From positions 127,325 to 191,324 of the forward strand of contig SCFE01000115.1 in the NCBI GenBank assembly GCA_004352715.1: 64,000 nt of DNA, given 5' to 3'. Shown here piece after piece: positions 47,115 to 59,474 of the stretch; positions within the stretch are counted from its first letter, which is position 1, and every line of letters starts with the position of its first letter. Origin of the DNA: Hofstenia miamia. Its lineage: Eukaryota > Xenacoelomorpha > Acoela. The translations under genes and the position numbers were made by a program. The notes under the pieces are model-generated. The model searched no databases, was not told the DNA's origin, and saw nothing but the letters and a program-made list of their open reading frames with translations.

Positions 47115-47834
47115 GGAACATCCAGAAGTAAAGTGCTTAACCTATTGACTGGTGCTACCCTATCTGTCTCACTTGTTTAATTTCTATCTCAATTCGAAAA
47201 AACAACCTATTTCTCATTTTCATTGTTATCTCTCAGCTAACTATTAAATAATCTGTAATTGCCAGATATTCGTGCTAGCCCACAGCATGGTATCATCACA
47301 GTGTTAGGTTTTATAAGTGCATGTACATGTTGAATTATGAAAGAGAGATTTATTATTTCCATATACATAGCCATATGCATAACTTAATGAGTCCACAATT
47401 TGGACTGGGTAATCAACAGACCCCCAGAAGCAAAGTGTCGCCCCCTGCTAATGAAAGCACTCCCAAATTGTCGCTGATCTTAAGCAATAAGTTTCATCAA
47501 GATAATAAATAAATAAAAAGTACAACAGTAAAGACGGCAGTTGAGAGTAGATAAAATCTATTAAGCTATCACTACAAGTTCCTCAGGTTTTATACAATTG
47601 TTTAATAATTACCTGCCTTTGTTTACAATACTTCAGATGTCAATGTAGTTTAACATGATCAATTCTATTTCCCTCATAAAATTAAATTTGAGCAATAATC
47701 AGCACCATCGAGGGGACATCAAATTAATAACAGCAAACTAAGATTGAAACTGGTTAATAACGTCATGATGACGTAATAATACAAAGTAACATAAAAAAAA
47801 ATAAAATCAACGGAATCCCCAAGTGACTCTATAT
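47115..47834 (-). repeat. 5' LTR of element B
   Basis: Nearly identical to 29330-30045 (LTR of A) over about 720 bp. The LTR end nearest gag, about 130 bp by comparison with A, is missing at the N join. The 5' end lies near TATAGAGTCACTTGGGGA, and the terminal TG is not preserved. Confidence 0.82.
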
Positions 47835-47998
47835 TAGCATATAAATATATCAAAAAAGATCAAACATAATTGAAGTGAGACAAATTATATTGTGCAATCA
47901 CCACAGTTCTCTCATGTATTTATAACAATTTCATTAAATTATTACCTGTTACTTGTTTACAAAATGTTGCATGATATTGCTTCACCCCTATTGCACAG

Positions 47999-50900
47999 TT
48001 AAGTTTGTGGTAACATTTGGACAGTGGGACCTGATAACAACTTCTGTGTCTCCTCCACTGTTTCAATAGCAAGGACATCATACCAAGATGAGACTTCAGC
48101 ATACCTAGGGCACTTGGTTATCTGCATTAAGGTCTCTCATTGAGTGATGACTTCATTACATAGGCAGAAAAACTTGATTTCAGGTAGGTGAGAGTTGATC
48201 AGGCAGTGCCTTCATAAGTTGTTGAGTCTCCTTGTAAATGTGTCATAAAATCACTCATAGAGCCAGAGACCTTTCAAGGCAATCATGAAAGTCATGAGTG
48301 CATCCATATCTGAAGTGTGCATGTCTTCACTGATCTGGGCATTGGGATAAAAATGTGTAAAGACTTCTCAAAGTGATCCCATTCAGGTAGCATGGTCCAT
48401 AAAGAGCAAGCAGCATAGTGATTATTATGATTCTTTTTGTAACATCATAGTAGCACATTATCATCTTGACATTGTTGTTCCACATCATGTCTCCCAAAGC
48501 CTGGAACAATGAGGATGCATGGGTCTAATGATGTGATCTTATTGTGGATCTTCTGAAATTGTGTCAAGATTGGCTCCCTTTTTGAAAGATATTCTTAATG
48601 GTTAACTTGCCTTCAATATAAATGTGCTTGGCATTTCCACCTTCTATTAGGGTGTCCCTTGTTTCCTTATATTCTTTAGTCTGCATTGCTTTAATGATTT
48701 CTGCTGCAGCAGATATATAGTTGATTTTATCAGACAAGTGGGCTGACACCTTTCTGTGCCCCTTCTTCACTCTCCAATATAGTAAAATTAGCAGCATCAT
48801 TAGGCAAGATGGAGGTATGTAGAGCAGATGGTTTTTCTTGGCATTAGTCTCAATCTGTTCAAACTCAACCCTTTTCTTGAGTTTATTGGTCCCAATCATG
48901 ACAAGGTAGTTGATTTTAGCATCCTTGATTGAGTACCAAAAGGTACTCCTTAATCCATGTTCTCAGAGTTTAGTAACTTGAGTAGTGGAAATTTGTAATC
49001 AAGCTGTAGTGCATTCTATGTCCAAGGCTATTTGTTGCCCAGGTGATTGTAGAAGCACTAGCTCTTCCTTTGTGAACATCTCCATGAGACACCACTTCAT
49101 AAGGCCCAGTATATTGTTATCACTGTTACTTTTGATGATATGTTTGGCTATAGCAAGCTTGTCAGTGAACTCTTCAGGACAGTGTTCATTGGTGAGTATG
49201 CAGTCATCTTTGGTAATGGACCAGGCAGGTGTGGGGACAGGGGAAGTTGTGGTTCCAGAAAACTTCTGCAAGTTGATGGCCTCAATGAAGGGCCTTAGAG
49301 CATGGTGAGACATCAATGGCTGATGAAGTCAACAGCTCTTCTTCATGGTAAAATTGCTCCAGGGAGTGCATTGTTATCTCAATAACTGTGAGCAGGATAA
49401 CTTTGTTGACTTTAGCTGTGTGCCTCCTTGTTTCTGCTATTTTATTGTAGCCATTCTCAGGGTAGTTCATTTTCTCTAGATTGAACAGAATCTCAGTTTT
49501 TGTATGAATGTTATAATGATTAACAAGTTCTACAAACTGCTGTGTGGACCTGGGCTCTTGACAGATAAGACGACTTGTGCAGAGTGCAGTGTACTCTGAA
49601 TTGAGTGATGGAAACTTAGTTTTGGCCATGGCACCCCAGATGTACTTTTTGAGGGTGTCAGAGAAGATATTGAGGTCTGAAAATGTGACACTGAGATGAT
49701 TTATGATCATTTGTGGTGGCAAGTGTCCTAGGGGACTGCTGGTTCCTATCAACCTTGCATAGTATTTTTCAAAATGCTCCATCACTTTCTTGGTTTTTCC
49801 AGGGGACACTGGTAAAGAGCATGCATGCAGCAGCTAGTTTTGCACCTTCTATGCCACAGAGTAAATCACTAGTTTGTGGGTGCACATCTTTGCTAACTTC
49901 TCTCAGGTGCATTGGTCAAGAGGTACCTGAAGCTGGGGATCACTAGTCAAAAAAATCCAAATGGCTCAACAAGATTGGATGGCTGGAGCAAATTTTTCAA
50001 AGAATAACTTCTCTGCAAAGTTTTGTTGATCCTGCAAGATATAGGATATGCACAGTTCCATGAGGAGACATTCTCATGTACTGTGAGTTCAGGCTGTAAA
50101 TCTTGATATTAGGCCACACAGTTCTAGGGCTCCTGTCTGCTTTTAGCAACATCCAAATTTCATTAATCTCAGTGAGGGTGGTCACAGTCTGAGAGAAGGC
50201 CAAACTGACATGGATATCAGTGACTGTGGCTAAGCCAGGCAAGTTAATGTTGATTGACTCAAGAGTCTGAGCATGGCAGCAGCATCTATGATGATTCTCA
50301 TATCAATGGAAAGGCAATATGTAGGGAATTTTTTGCAAAGCAAGAGATCAGTGTAGATCAGCTTAATTATTGAGATGATGTTTGTGTGGTACATGCTCAC
50401 TGGCCAAAAATAATTACTATACAAAATTGTGAAATTTTCCATTCAAAAGTGGAGGTTTTTGCCTGCTCTGGGATCTTGTTCTGGTATTCTTCTTTCAGGA
50501 ACATAGCAAGGCAGATGCTTACAACTTTTGCATACTGGTACACAGATTCAATCTTCTCCATAATCTTGGGTTGGTTCACTTCACCTACATGGAAAAAGTA
50601 AACAATGAGAAGATTCTCAAAATCAATGCTAATGCACTCAAATTTTTGGATTGACTTTTTGCTGTTAAGGAGCTGGCACAAGTGGGTGAGGTTGAAGTCC
50701 TCATCAAGCATAGTGTGGACAGTACTGCTCCAGTATAGTCTCTTTAGCCCACAAAGCATCTTTGAGTCATAACAAATTATTGTGTTAATTTTCAGGCTGT
50801 GCTCAGTGTGATAACACTTATTGAACAGGTTAATGACTTAGTGTTGTATGTCCACCTCAGCTTGTTCTTATTTTCCTCAGACAAGTTATCTTGCATGAAG

Positions 50901-51409
50901 CTAATGGCCTTAGGGATTGCAATAAAATGTGAGTGGAGTATCTCATCTCCAACTTTGGATGTCTTCTTCTGTCTTTCTTCAGTCTTCTTTGGTCATATAC
51001 TTGTAGAAGCATGTGACAAAGGACCAGGACTAGAGGGGGTTATCAAGTCACTGCAGGATGGTTGGGTATTGGTAGCACTAGCACTAATATTAGCAAAAGG
51101 CACTCTAGACTTATATGACTCCTCAGGTTCCCACAGAGAGTGTTGTCTCCCTGTGTAGTCATCTGAGGTCCATTCCCAAGGAGAGTGTTTTCTCCCCATG
51201 TAGTGCTGGGAATCATGCTCCCAAGAAGAGTGTTGTCTTCCCAAGTAGTGGCACTGTCTGCTTTCTGAGCCTCTGCATGTGTCCTCCCTCACTTCTATGA
51301 TATGCCATCATCTGCTCAGCATGGGGATACTTCTCATCTCCTCAGTTCATCTTGTGGGTTGAGTTGTCACCACACACATCTTCTGGTAGGATGTTGATTT
51401 TCCATTCAT
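47999..51409 (-). pseudogene. ORF3 of gypsy element C (about 1,137 codons)
   Basis: Starts at ATG 51409, six bases after the pol stop (51415-51417), and ends at TAA 47999-48001. The N-terminal part contains three 15-residue repeats (51107-51241). The rest aligns with ORF3 of A: SIDFENLLIVYFFHVGEV, SPGKTKKVMEHFEKYYARLI, NIFSDTLKKYIWGAMA, GLMKWCLMEMFTKEELVLL, IEGKLTIKNIFQKG and a C-terminus TQKLLSGPTVQML. Numerous stops and frameshifts. Conservation of length, order and both termini with A shows that ORF3 is one protein, not a chance ORF. Function unknown. Confidence 0.82.
51107..51241 (-). repeat. Three 45-bp in-frame tandem repeats in ORF3-C
   Basis: Units at 51197-51241, 51152-51196 and 51107-51151 encode GRQHSSWEHDSQHYM, GRKHSPWEWTSDDYT and GRQHSLWEPEESYKS. 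Invariant positions are G-R, H-S, W-E. Copy B has related GRDASP and GRHVSP words at the equivalent place. Confidence 0.85.
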
Positions 51410-51414
51410 TTCAT

Positions 51415-52170
51415 CTATTCAACTTGGTTACTAAACATAGAGATTAAATTGAGTTCCCAATCTTGGGTATTTAAATGACTGAGATACTCTTGGTGTCTAA
51501 CTCTACATCTAGGCAAAATATGAGTAGCAATAATGTAGTTACTACTAACAAGGTTACTATCATACTCAACCTCAGTGAGGTTGTCTTCCTCACATTCAGT
51601 GAGGTCAATGGTGACATTATCAATATCCTTAACAGTTTGCTTGAGTTGTTGAAAATGCATGACTCTCCCATTATTTAATAAATACTTGTGGTGATCTAAC
51701 ACTTTAGTTATAGTAAACAGACCTTGCCAATTCATGGCAAGCTTTCATACTTGGTTAGTATTGGTAATTTGGCAAGGAAAATAGGCAAAGACATTGTCAC
51801 CTTGTTTATGAGGCTTGCCTTATAATTTACAATTAAAGTTCCATCACTGGCAGACAACAGACTGATTAGTATTCCTACAAATAGTGAGGTGCACTTTCTG
51901 AAGTTTGTGCAACATGCTGTTTATGAAATTTTGTAGAGTAGGTTCATTGTAATCAGGAAACATAATTGAAAGAGGTGTACTTGCTTCATGACCAAACATT
52001 GCCTTAAAGGGCTGACCTTGTTGTGGAATGAACTGTGGTGTTATAAAAATATTCCACTGCTTCAATAACTCACTTCCAGTTCCAACCTGCTGCTCAGGCA
52101 AGGGCAACTCAGATTAACTTAATGACTGTGTGGTTGAGCTGTTCCACAATGCTGTTTGATCACAGTGACT
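51415..52170 (-). pseudogene. Integrase C-terminal remnant of element C
   Basis: Begins abruptly after the LTR with IVEQLNHTVIKLI (the position of the catalytic-Glu helix), then PFKAMFGHEASTPLSIMFPD and NWQGLFTITKVLDHHKYLL. TGA codons occur in the same 'KLI*VAL' position as in copy A. Stop (TAG) at 51415. Confidence 0.85.
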
Positions 52171-52174
52171 GACC

Positions 52175-53026
52175 TGCATTCTAATAGAACAATAAAGATA
52201 TCAGTAATTTGCCATCATAACAAAGTAACAAGAAAGATCCACTAAGATTTCACTTTCAATGACAACCAATTTGCATGACATCATACCAAAGTGGTATTCA
52301 CAAAGGGAATTCCAAACTTGCCAAGGTGCTAACTTACATGTCTCTAGTTGTTAATTTCTAGCTCAATAAAACAGATTGCAGTAGTTCTTATCTAAGCTCA
52401 TGTAATAAATAATAATAACATGTAATTGCCATGCATTCACATTAACCAACATTGTATTATCATCACAGTGTATAATTATAGTTGCATGTTTGAATTGCAA
52501 TGATCAATTACAAGTTGTTATTCCCTACACATAGATATAGACTTAACCTAATTCTGTCCACAATTTAGGCTGCCTGCCAGAATAGAGTGAGTTATCACCC
52601 TAAACTCAAAGGAGTAACTCCCACATTGTTGGCAGAGACTTAAGCCATTATTATTATGACATCCATAACAATGCCTAAAAGGGGTCAGTTAATCAAAGAA
52701 AAAAGCAAATGTATTTGAGTGAGACAACATTTATTTGTGTCCTCTCATACATGTCTCTTAAGTATTTCTACAATATGATTGAAATATTACCTGTATTGTT
52801 TACACTTTTCTATAACATGAGTTCCCTCACAAAATTAAAGAGCAATTATATGTTTGCCTACATTTGAGGGGACAACAAATTTAATATCAAAATACTACAC
52901 TCAAGCTAAATTAATTACGTCAAAGTGACGTCACTACTGAAATTAAGTGCAAAAACTAAGCTCGAATTTACAAAGTTATCATCAAAATAATAAAGTAAGA
53001 AAAAGAGGGCCCTGAGTGACTCCACA
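52175..53026 (-). repeat. LTR of element C
   Basis: 852 bp; minus-strand ends TGTGGAGTCACTCAGGG and ...TAGAATGCA, giving TG..CA termini. A purine-poor CCCCCC tract lies just outside. Shares blocks with the other LTRs in this cluster. Confidence 0.8.
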
Positions 53027-55387
53027 CTATGGGGGGCTAGTTAAAAGATAAATAAATGGTCAATGACTCTATTTAAATAACTTTTGCATCAAATTTGATA
53101 TGCAATTAACAATTGGGTTGGAATCTATTTCCACACTCAAGTATTTAAACATGAAGGAATTATAACAATTGAATGATTACAAATTACAATTAACCAATGA
53201 TTGGCCAGATGTTTAATATTAGTAACACTTATTTACTGATCAAATCAACATTATTATTATGTGTTCTTTGGCATCAATGCTGTTACATTTATACAAGAAA
53301 CATTGGAGCTGGAATAATTTTAGACTATTTCAGTGACTGAAACAGTTATTAGCAGTAAACCAGACAAGCTCATATTGTGCCATGTGCACAACATGTAGTC
53401 CTGGTTTAACACATTTATGAGACTGCTATTGCAAAGGGGCTCATAAATGCTAGACAAAAACTGTGGAACATGGGCATTAGCTTACTAATGCTTATGGCCA
53501 ACAAGAAACATAGTTTTTCCAGTCAGACTTAATAATGGCTGCATACAGTTAGGTGAGACATGTAGTTATTATATTAAGGTCATGTATCTTAAAACATATT
53601 TCTCATTGCAACTTTAGCTGATATACCTAAGTATATAAAATAGATATAAGATCATATTTCAGTTGAAAATTTTATAGTATTAAGTAGAATTCCTATATTA
53701 AAAAATCAAACCTCACATACATAATATATACTAAATATTTTCAAAACTGAATAATGTACCACCGTTTTCTTAAAAATTTTAATTGATTCAATTTATTGCC
53801 CCTCCAGGAAATGATTCTGCGCTGATTCACTTTCAGAAGTTTGGTATCCATTTTAAATACCAATGGTTAATCTGTCTAACCAATTTCCATCTGCCATTTG
53901 GATTTTGGACAAAAGCATGGGATTGTCAAAATTGAAAGAAATATAATAAGTTAAATTATAATATTCAATCAAATATTATTTCATGAACCTTACAATTTGT
54001 CAGTCTAAGGACAAACGAAGTATGTACTATGCTACATATAGATATATTGGTGAACAGCAGTTATGTTCTATTCCAAAAGTATTTTTGAAGGATTAAATGA
54101 AAATTATCAAGATTAAGCATCAAGCAAATGTAGCATAGTACAAATTTGACCATTCTTTGTTGTCAGTCTTCATGAGGAGCTAAAGCAAAATTCATCATCA
54201 CCATTGCTTGCAAGGGTTGAAAATAGTGCTCTATCAAGAATCAGCGAATTTTTATACGAGAAATTGAGCTCATGCATTTTGTTCAAAACTCATAAATATT
54301 TTCTATTAGTTGAATATTGGTCCCTTGTTTGCCATTTGATAATTGCTTGCTTCCATTTGCAATTCATCAAGCTTCTCTTGATGAATGTGTATCTAGTCAC
54401 ACAGCAGCAGGCAGGTCAGTACATTTGTGCCTTTAGGATGGATTAAGGAAATTTGAAGTTCACAGAGGAATATTGAGTTAAAACTCAATTTTTTTGGGAT
54501 GGTGGATAAAAATTTAAGTATAACAATTGAACTTGTTGATAAAAAAGTTTCTTTTCAGCTTCCATGTCTTCATCATACAAAGTAAATTATAATGCTGCCT
54601 ACCCTAATTTATATATTTACTGAAAACATAACACTATATTATTTATTTCATATCCTGATGATGTTTGTGTTGGGATTTGGAATATTTCAACCAAAATTAA
54701 GGTAGTCTTAATGAAATTCAGATAGTGTGAACATATGAAGAGTATATTACAAAATTGAAAATTCAGTTGCGAATTTCATCTATTTTATTATAATCCAAAC
54801 TTTTTTCTGATTTAATATAATAAATTATATAGTGATCTCAAACCTTTTATGCTTAGATAAAACATATTGCAATTGCGATATATTCCAAAAGGACTGCCAT
54901 ACAATGAAATATTTTAATTCTTTTAAAATATATTTGTTAATTCGTATAAGTCGCTGCAATTTGGCACATTTGTTTTTGCTGATGAAAAAATTCATTCATT
55001 GCAACTAATGGGTTATAAACAAGGCGGTACATATAGCTTTGTCATACACTGACTGCCAACATTAAAACTCTAACTCTATTTACTGACACACTAACGATCA
55101 TATGTACAAATAATGGATAAGTAATTGTAAAAAAAGCAAATTAACAAAACTAAATAAACACTACACAAACTAAACTAAAGAAGAAAGAAGAAAACAAACT
55201 AGTTATATCTTAAAGAAATAAAGTTCATTAATTGGTTTGATAATTTCCTTATTTGTGTTATTTCCACAACACTTCTCTTAATATTTCGAAATTTTTATCT
55301 TAGCCATGAGAATTCCTACCAAAAGTATTGGTCTCAATCATTGCCTGCATCAACCTCGAAAACATACTCACTGCATACTTAAAATTC

Positions 55388-55488
55388 GGGGGGGGGGGGG
55401 GGNNNNNNNNNNNNNNNNNNNNNNNNNNNNNNNNNNNNNNNNNNNNNNNNNNNNNNNNNNNNNNNNNNNNNNNNNNNNNNNNNNNNNN
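55388..55488. other. G15 homopolymer followed by 86-N gap
   Basis: The N run starts directly after the G run, which suggests a sequencing stop at a poly-G or G-quadruplex tract. Confidence 0.97.
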
Positions 55489-56792
55489 CTTCATTTGGCA
55501 ACGCCAATGAGCGTTTTAGATGGTGCTTTAAATCACATATCAGGAGTGTCATCATATGAACCATTCTTAATGAGGCTGCAACAGATATTGGGACTGGCTG
55601 TATAGCAATAACAAAATCAATACCATGGTAATTTGACAATACTGACGCCGCGGTATCTTGCCTAAAAAATTCATCGGTATTTTATTTAAAAGTATGTGCA
55701 TTGTATGCCACCCGTGTGTCAATATTTGCACTATGAAAACTCTAAATATAACTGTACGAAGTCTAGAATATAGCATGTTGAAAAACTCAGGAAATTTCAT
55801 AAAAAGAAAAGTCTATTAATCATGCAGTTACAATTATATGGCTGATTAGTGCACAAAATTTTATCAAAAATACGTTCACAAAAATAAATAACCTATTTAT
55901 AGAGTTTTTCTTAAGAAATCAGATATTATAGTGTGCCCATTTGGTACTAGAGTCATGATTATGAAATTTAAATCATTTTCATTAATGACGAAGATCGAAA
56001 GATCCATTGCAGTTTTAATAAACTGGTGATATGTAGCATTTCTCTAAGGTTGCACATGTTTCTTGCAATTTGATTTTAAACATGCTTTTATGGTGTAGTG
56101 AAAAATTCTATATTCTGTTTGTCAGACCCTAAGATTCAATAAAATTCATGCACATTTGTAATTACTGGGTCTATCATAAGTCAATAAAGTCAAAATTTAG
56201 AAATCAATTCTCTTTTATGTAGGAACTTTGAAAAATGTCATATAATTGATATAAACATGATCCATGAAATACTACTACTGCAAAAAATGATATGTTATTT
56301 TTGTCTTTAATTTTAACTTTGTATTGCTGAAATAAATACTTAAAAAATTTAGACCCTGGTAATTTTATTTTTCAAAAAATGGCAAATATGGGTTTTTAAG
56401 TAAATAATATCAATTTTCTAAGGGGAAAGTTTCCTTTTCTAGGTAAAAAATAACAACCTAGTAATTACTATAAATCTTCGTGTATAGACCGCCACCATGT
56501 AGAAACTGCCCCTCAAACTTTGAAGGCTGTTCTTAAGTGGATGCAGAGTGTATAAGCGCATTTACCATGCCACAATAAATTTGCCCTGCCCACATTTAAC
56601 CACCATTATCCAAATCCGCATTTGGGCGTTCTAAAATGTACCTTAGGCCTAACCCTGAACAAAGTAAAAAGTTTTCATATATAATTCTTAGACTCGAGGA
56701 TTTACGATACTTCTTGCTAATGCATGTAGTATTCCTTTTAGTTGTTTTAGGTAACAAGTGCCTGCCACTATTATTTTGATCTTAATGTTCTT

Positions 56793-56798
<6 letters not shown>

Positions 56799-56829
<31 letters not shown>
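56799..56829. repeat. (TA)n microsatellite
   Basis: About 15 TA units followed by (CATA)n-like sequence. Confidence 0.95.
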
Positions 56830-56844
<15 letters not shown>

Positions 56845-58244
56845 GCATAGTCATACCGATATCACGTATTTTGAGTGATACCGAACCGACTTCTAAAATT
56901 TTCATATCATGGGGCCCTAATTGAAGAGCAACTAGATTTTAACATTAGAACATAAAAATGCTAATTGCTGAACTTTGTACTACTTAAAGAAAAAATTTCT
57001 TTATCATGAAATATTTGATTGGAATGTACTCCTTGATTGAATATATATTACTGGATTATTAACTTGCTGTGTGATTTTCTTGTCTTCGCAAGCATTTGAT
57101 ATACAACAACATTAACAATTTATAATAGTTTATAGTGACTTGCAATTTTTAACCCAAAACATTGTAATTTGGATAAGTAAATCCAGAAATACTCTTAAAT
57201 TAGCATTGCTAAAAATTACTACATAATATTCTTATTGTATATTCATTAATTTTTGAACTTGCAATGTTCTTGTTAGTTTCCTTTGCCATTGGTACTTTGT
57301 AAATTTGTTTGTATCAATTTTTGAACTATTTTCTTCTAAACAAATTTTATAAGAGAATTTCATGTTTTACACCCTCAAATAGGATTTCGAAAATATTTTG
57401 AATTTTTTGTATTAAATATTTTTGTCTTACTAAGTATATAAGATTGTTGTAATTCAATGTTTCATCCTGAAGTCCTCTGTTCGATTTTGGAATTTTCAAT
57501 ATATAAACATTGAGTTATTATGAAAATTGAAACAGAAACAAATCTATATTTAAGTTTTTGGAATATTCCATTGTGAACTAACTCCAAAACATTTTTTTTC
57601 ACATTTATAATAGAAAAATACATGATACTTAGAAATTTCAACAATTTTATTGTAGAAATTATGTCAAAATTTGTTAAATTTAATATTTTGCGAAATTCTA
57701 AGAAAACAAACTTATTGTATCTGCCTTTTGTTTTACACAGTGTGCAGTTTATCCATTAAATTTTCAAAAAAAATTACTTTAACATTTATGCATTCTTAAC
57801 AATTTCTTTTTATTGAAACATATTTCGTTATGCCACTTACATTAGATTGTTTCCCACAAAAATGTTGCGAAAAATTAATTAATAATCGTCTTCTAAACAG
57901 TGTTGGTTTTGCCTGAGTTGATGCAATTTCTATTCATATTCATATATTTTTAGGCTTTTTTTCCATTAATTCAATAAAATTTGATTCCATAATGTTTTGC
58001 AAATAATTTCTTTTCACAGTTCTTTAAGTGTTAAAAATCTTCTAAAATCGTTGTCAATAATTTTATTTGAAAAAGTTTTCATTTAAATTTAAGCTTTCAA
58101 TCTTATTCATACCCTTCTTAGATGCTACAATTTGCTCTCATATTATTAATCTAGTTTTAAAAAAAATATATCAAAACGGGAGGGATATTTTGTTCACAAC
58201 ATTCTCTATGACACCAATGGTTTAAATAACACTCAGAAAATGAG

Positions 58245-58250
58245 TTTATT
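58245..58250 (-). promoter_or_regulatory. Putative polyadenylation signal
   Basis: AATAAA on the minus strand, 54 bases downstream of the stop codon of the membrane-protein exon (58304-58306). The spacing fits its use, but the motif is common in AT-rich DNA. Confidence 0.45.
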
Positions 58251-58303
58251 TATCAAAATTTCAAAATCAATGCATTTCATTTGAGAATTAGTTTGCAATA
58301 TGT

Positions 58304-59338
58304 TCATTTTTTATAGACTTTCACATCTGGAGTGTTTTGCCCATCAGCATGCAGGAAACTGTTATTGCTATTTGGTACTGCAGAAAGTACAGCTTTGTAG
58401 TCTTCTTTATTCAAAGATGTGGATTTGACAATTTGTTTGGATTTTTTAGTTGGTATTGGTAAGGAATTTGCTTTTAGCTTATTTGGATCAATCACTGGAA
58501 TATCGGTTGTTGTCTTGACCGATATAGCATTGTTATCATCATTTAGAATGATAGATGGATTGGTAGTATAATTTACTTCTAAGGACGCTGTGCCATTCTT
58601 TTCTTCTTCACTAACTTTGCCATTTTGGACTTTTCCATTCATTTTGTAGTCTTCAGTTGGTGATTGGTCAACATCAAATCGTCCGTCAAATGCTTCATTT
58701 ATTTCTTCTTTTGGAACTCTCAGAACATTGCCATTGGGCATTCTTGATAACTTTTTCTCTTCTTGATTTTCAGAAGACGATATAGTTACCCTAGGAACAA
58801 CATTGGATTTATTGAATGCATTAAATGCATTTATTTTATCTTTCTTATCTTTTGATACATGATTCTGATCATACGTTTTCATGACTTTTGTAGACTTTGG
58901 AGTGCTAAAAGTAGCGGACGAGCCTCTTCTAGAACCAAGTTTCTTTTTCTCATCATAGCAGCAGAGTCTATTTTCACGACAATGTTTTACTCCCCCTTGT
59001 ATAATAAAGAAGCATATTACTATGATTGAAGAGACACTGACAACTATCCATAATCCAACTTGCGATATATTAAGTTCAAGATAGTCTTGTGCACTCATAC
59101 AGTCATCACTTGCTATTGAAGTGAAAATCAAACTTAGCTTCTTATGCTGAAGATTTGAAATATCTATAGTGATTTTACTCTGATAAATTTGAAGTTGAGT
59201 GTTATTCATTTCTGGACAGAAGTTTAAATGCACAGTTTTGCTGGTAGGAGTCAAATATGATATTTGAATTTCCTCTATGCATGAATGAAGAAATACATCA
59301 TCTTGATTGACCAGTGATACTCCAATGCATGTGTATAC
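58304..59338 (-). CDS. Last exon of an unidentified single-pass membrane protein
   Basis: Acceptor tattttttag at 59339-59340; 344 codons in phase 0 to TGA at 58304. The N-terminal 100 residues are extracellular in character, with Cys at regular positions and NxS/T sites (VYTCIGVSLVNQDD, then VHLNFCPEMNNTQL). A clear transmembrane helix follows (VGLWIVVSVSSIIVICFFII), then basic, Cys-containing KHCRENRLCCYDEKKK and a long hydrophilic Ser/Lys/Asn-rich cytoplasmic tail ending DGQNTPDVKVYKK. This is the topology of a type I receptor-like protein. I do not recognise the family. Upstream exons must exist at higher coordinates and were not found. Confidence 0.75.
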   Translation of the reverse strand, partial: VYTCIGVSLVNQDDVFLHSCIEEIQISYLTPTSKTVHLNFCPEMNNTQLQIYQSKITIDISNLQHKKLSLIFTSIASDDCMSAQDYLELNISQVGLWIVVSVSSIIVICFFIIQGGVKHCRENRLCCYDEKKKLGSRRGSSATFSTPKSTKVMKTYDQNHVSKDKKDKINAFNAFNKSNVVPRVTISSSENQEEKKLSRMPNGNVLRVPKEEINEAFDGRFDVDQSPTEDYKMNGKVQNGKVSEEEKNGTASLEVNYTTNPSIILNDDNNAISVKTTTDIPVIDPNKLKANSLPIPTKKSKQIVKSTSLNKEDYKAVLSAVPNSNNSFLHADGQNTPDVKVYKK

Positions 59339-59420
59339 CTAAAAAATATGTGACTTTATGCAGCAGTTTAAGATAAAATCATGAAAAAAAACTATTTGCA
59401 TGGAAACAAAGTATGTATGT

Positions 59421-59474
59421 AAATAAATAAATAAATAAATAAATATATAAATAAATAAATAAATAAATAAATAT
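59421..59474. repeat. (AAAT)n microsatellite
   Basis: Two blocks of AAAT/TAAA units separated by a short tata. Confidence 0.9.

Larger units (their letters stand above)
41249..47834 (-). mobile_element. Gypsy element B: 5' LTR, gag, pol, start of ORF3
   Basis: Most complete copy. Minus-strand order: LTR (47834-47115), leader (47113-46884), gag with zinc knuckle (46883 to about 45087), protease, RT, RNase H, integrase (about 45110-41338), and the ORF3 start (41414) running into the gap. There are ten in-frame stops, nine of them TGA, and a few one- or two-base indels, so this copy is inactive but young. Single N at 44829 and at 47114 mark contig joins. Confidence 0.93.
47835..53026 (-). mobile_element. 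Gypsy element C: LTR, integrase end, ORF3, partial LTR
   Basis: Minus-strand order: LTR (53026-52175), end of integrase (52170-51415), complete-length ORF3 (51409-47999), and part of a second LTR (about 47970-47835) where element B has inserted or been joined. Gag, protease, RT and RNase H are missing. Almost no CG dinucleotides remain, and stops and frameshifts are frequent. Confidence 0.8.
53027..58303. other. AT-rich sequence, no recognised gene
   Basis: Only short chance ORFs. Contains a G15 homopolymer (55388-55402), an 86-N gap (55403-55488) and a (TA)n tract (56799-56829). A ggtatccattttaaataccaa motif near 53840 recalls the inverted repeat at 25.4-25.9 kb. CG dinucleotides are sparse until about 55.5 kb. 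Confidence 0.5.

Noticed and set aside
54204-54446. 80-codon plus-strand ORF rich in Leu and Phe
   Set aside because: Composition follows AT-rich background, with no motif and no acceptor/donor context.
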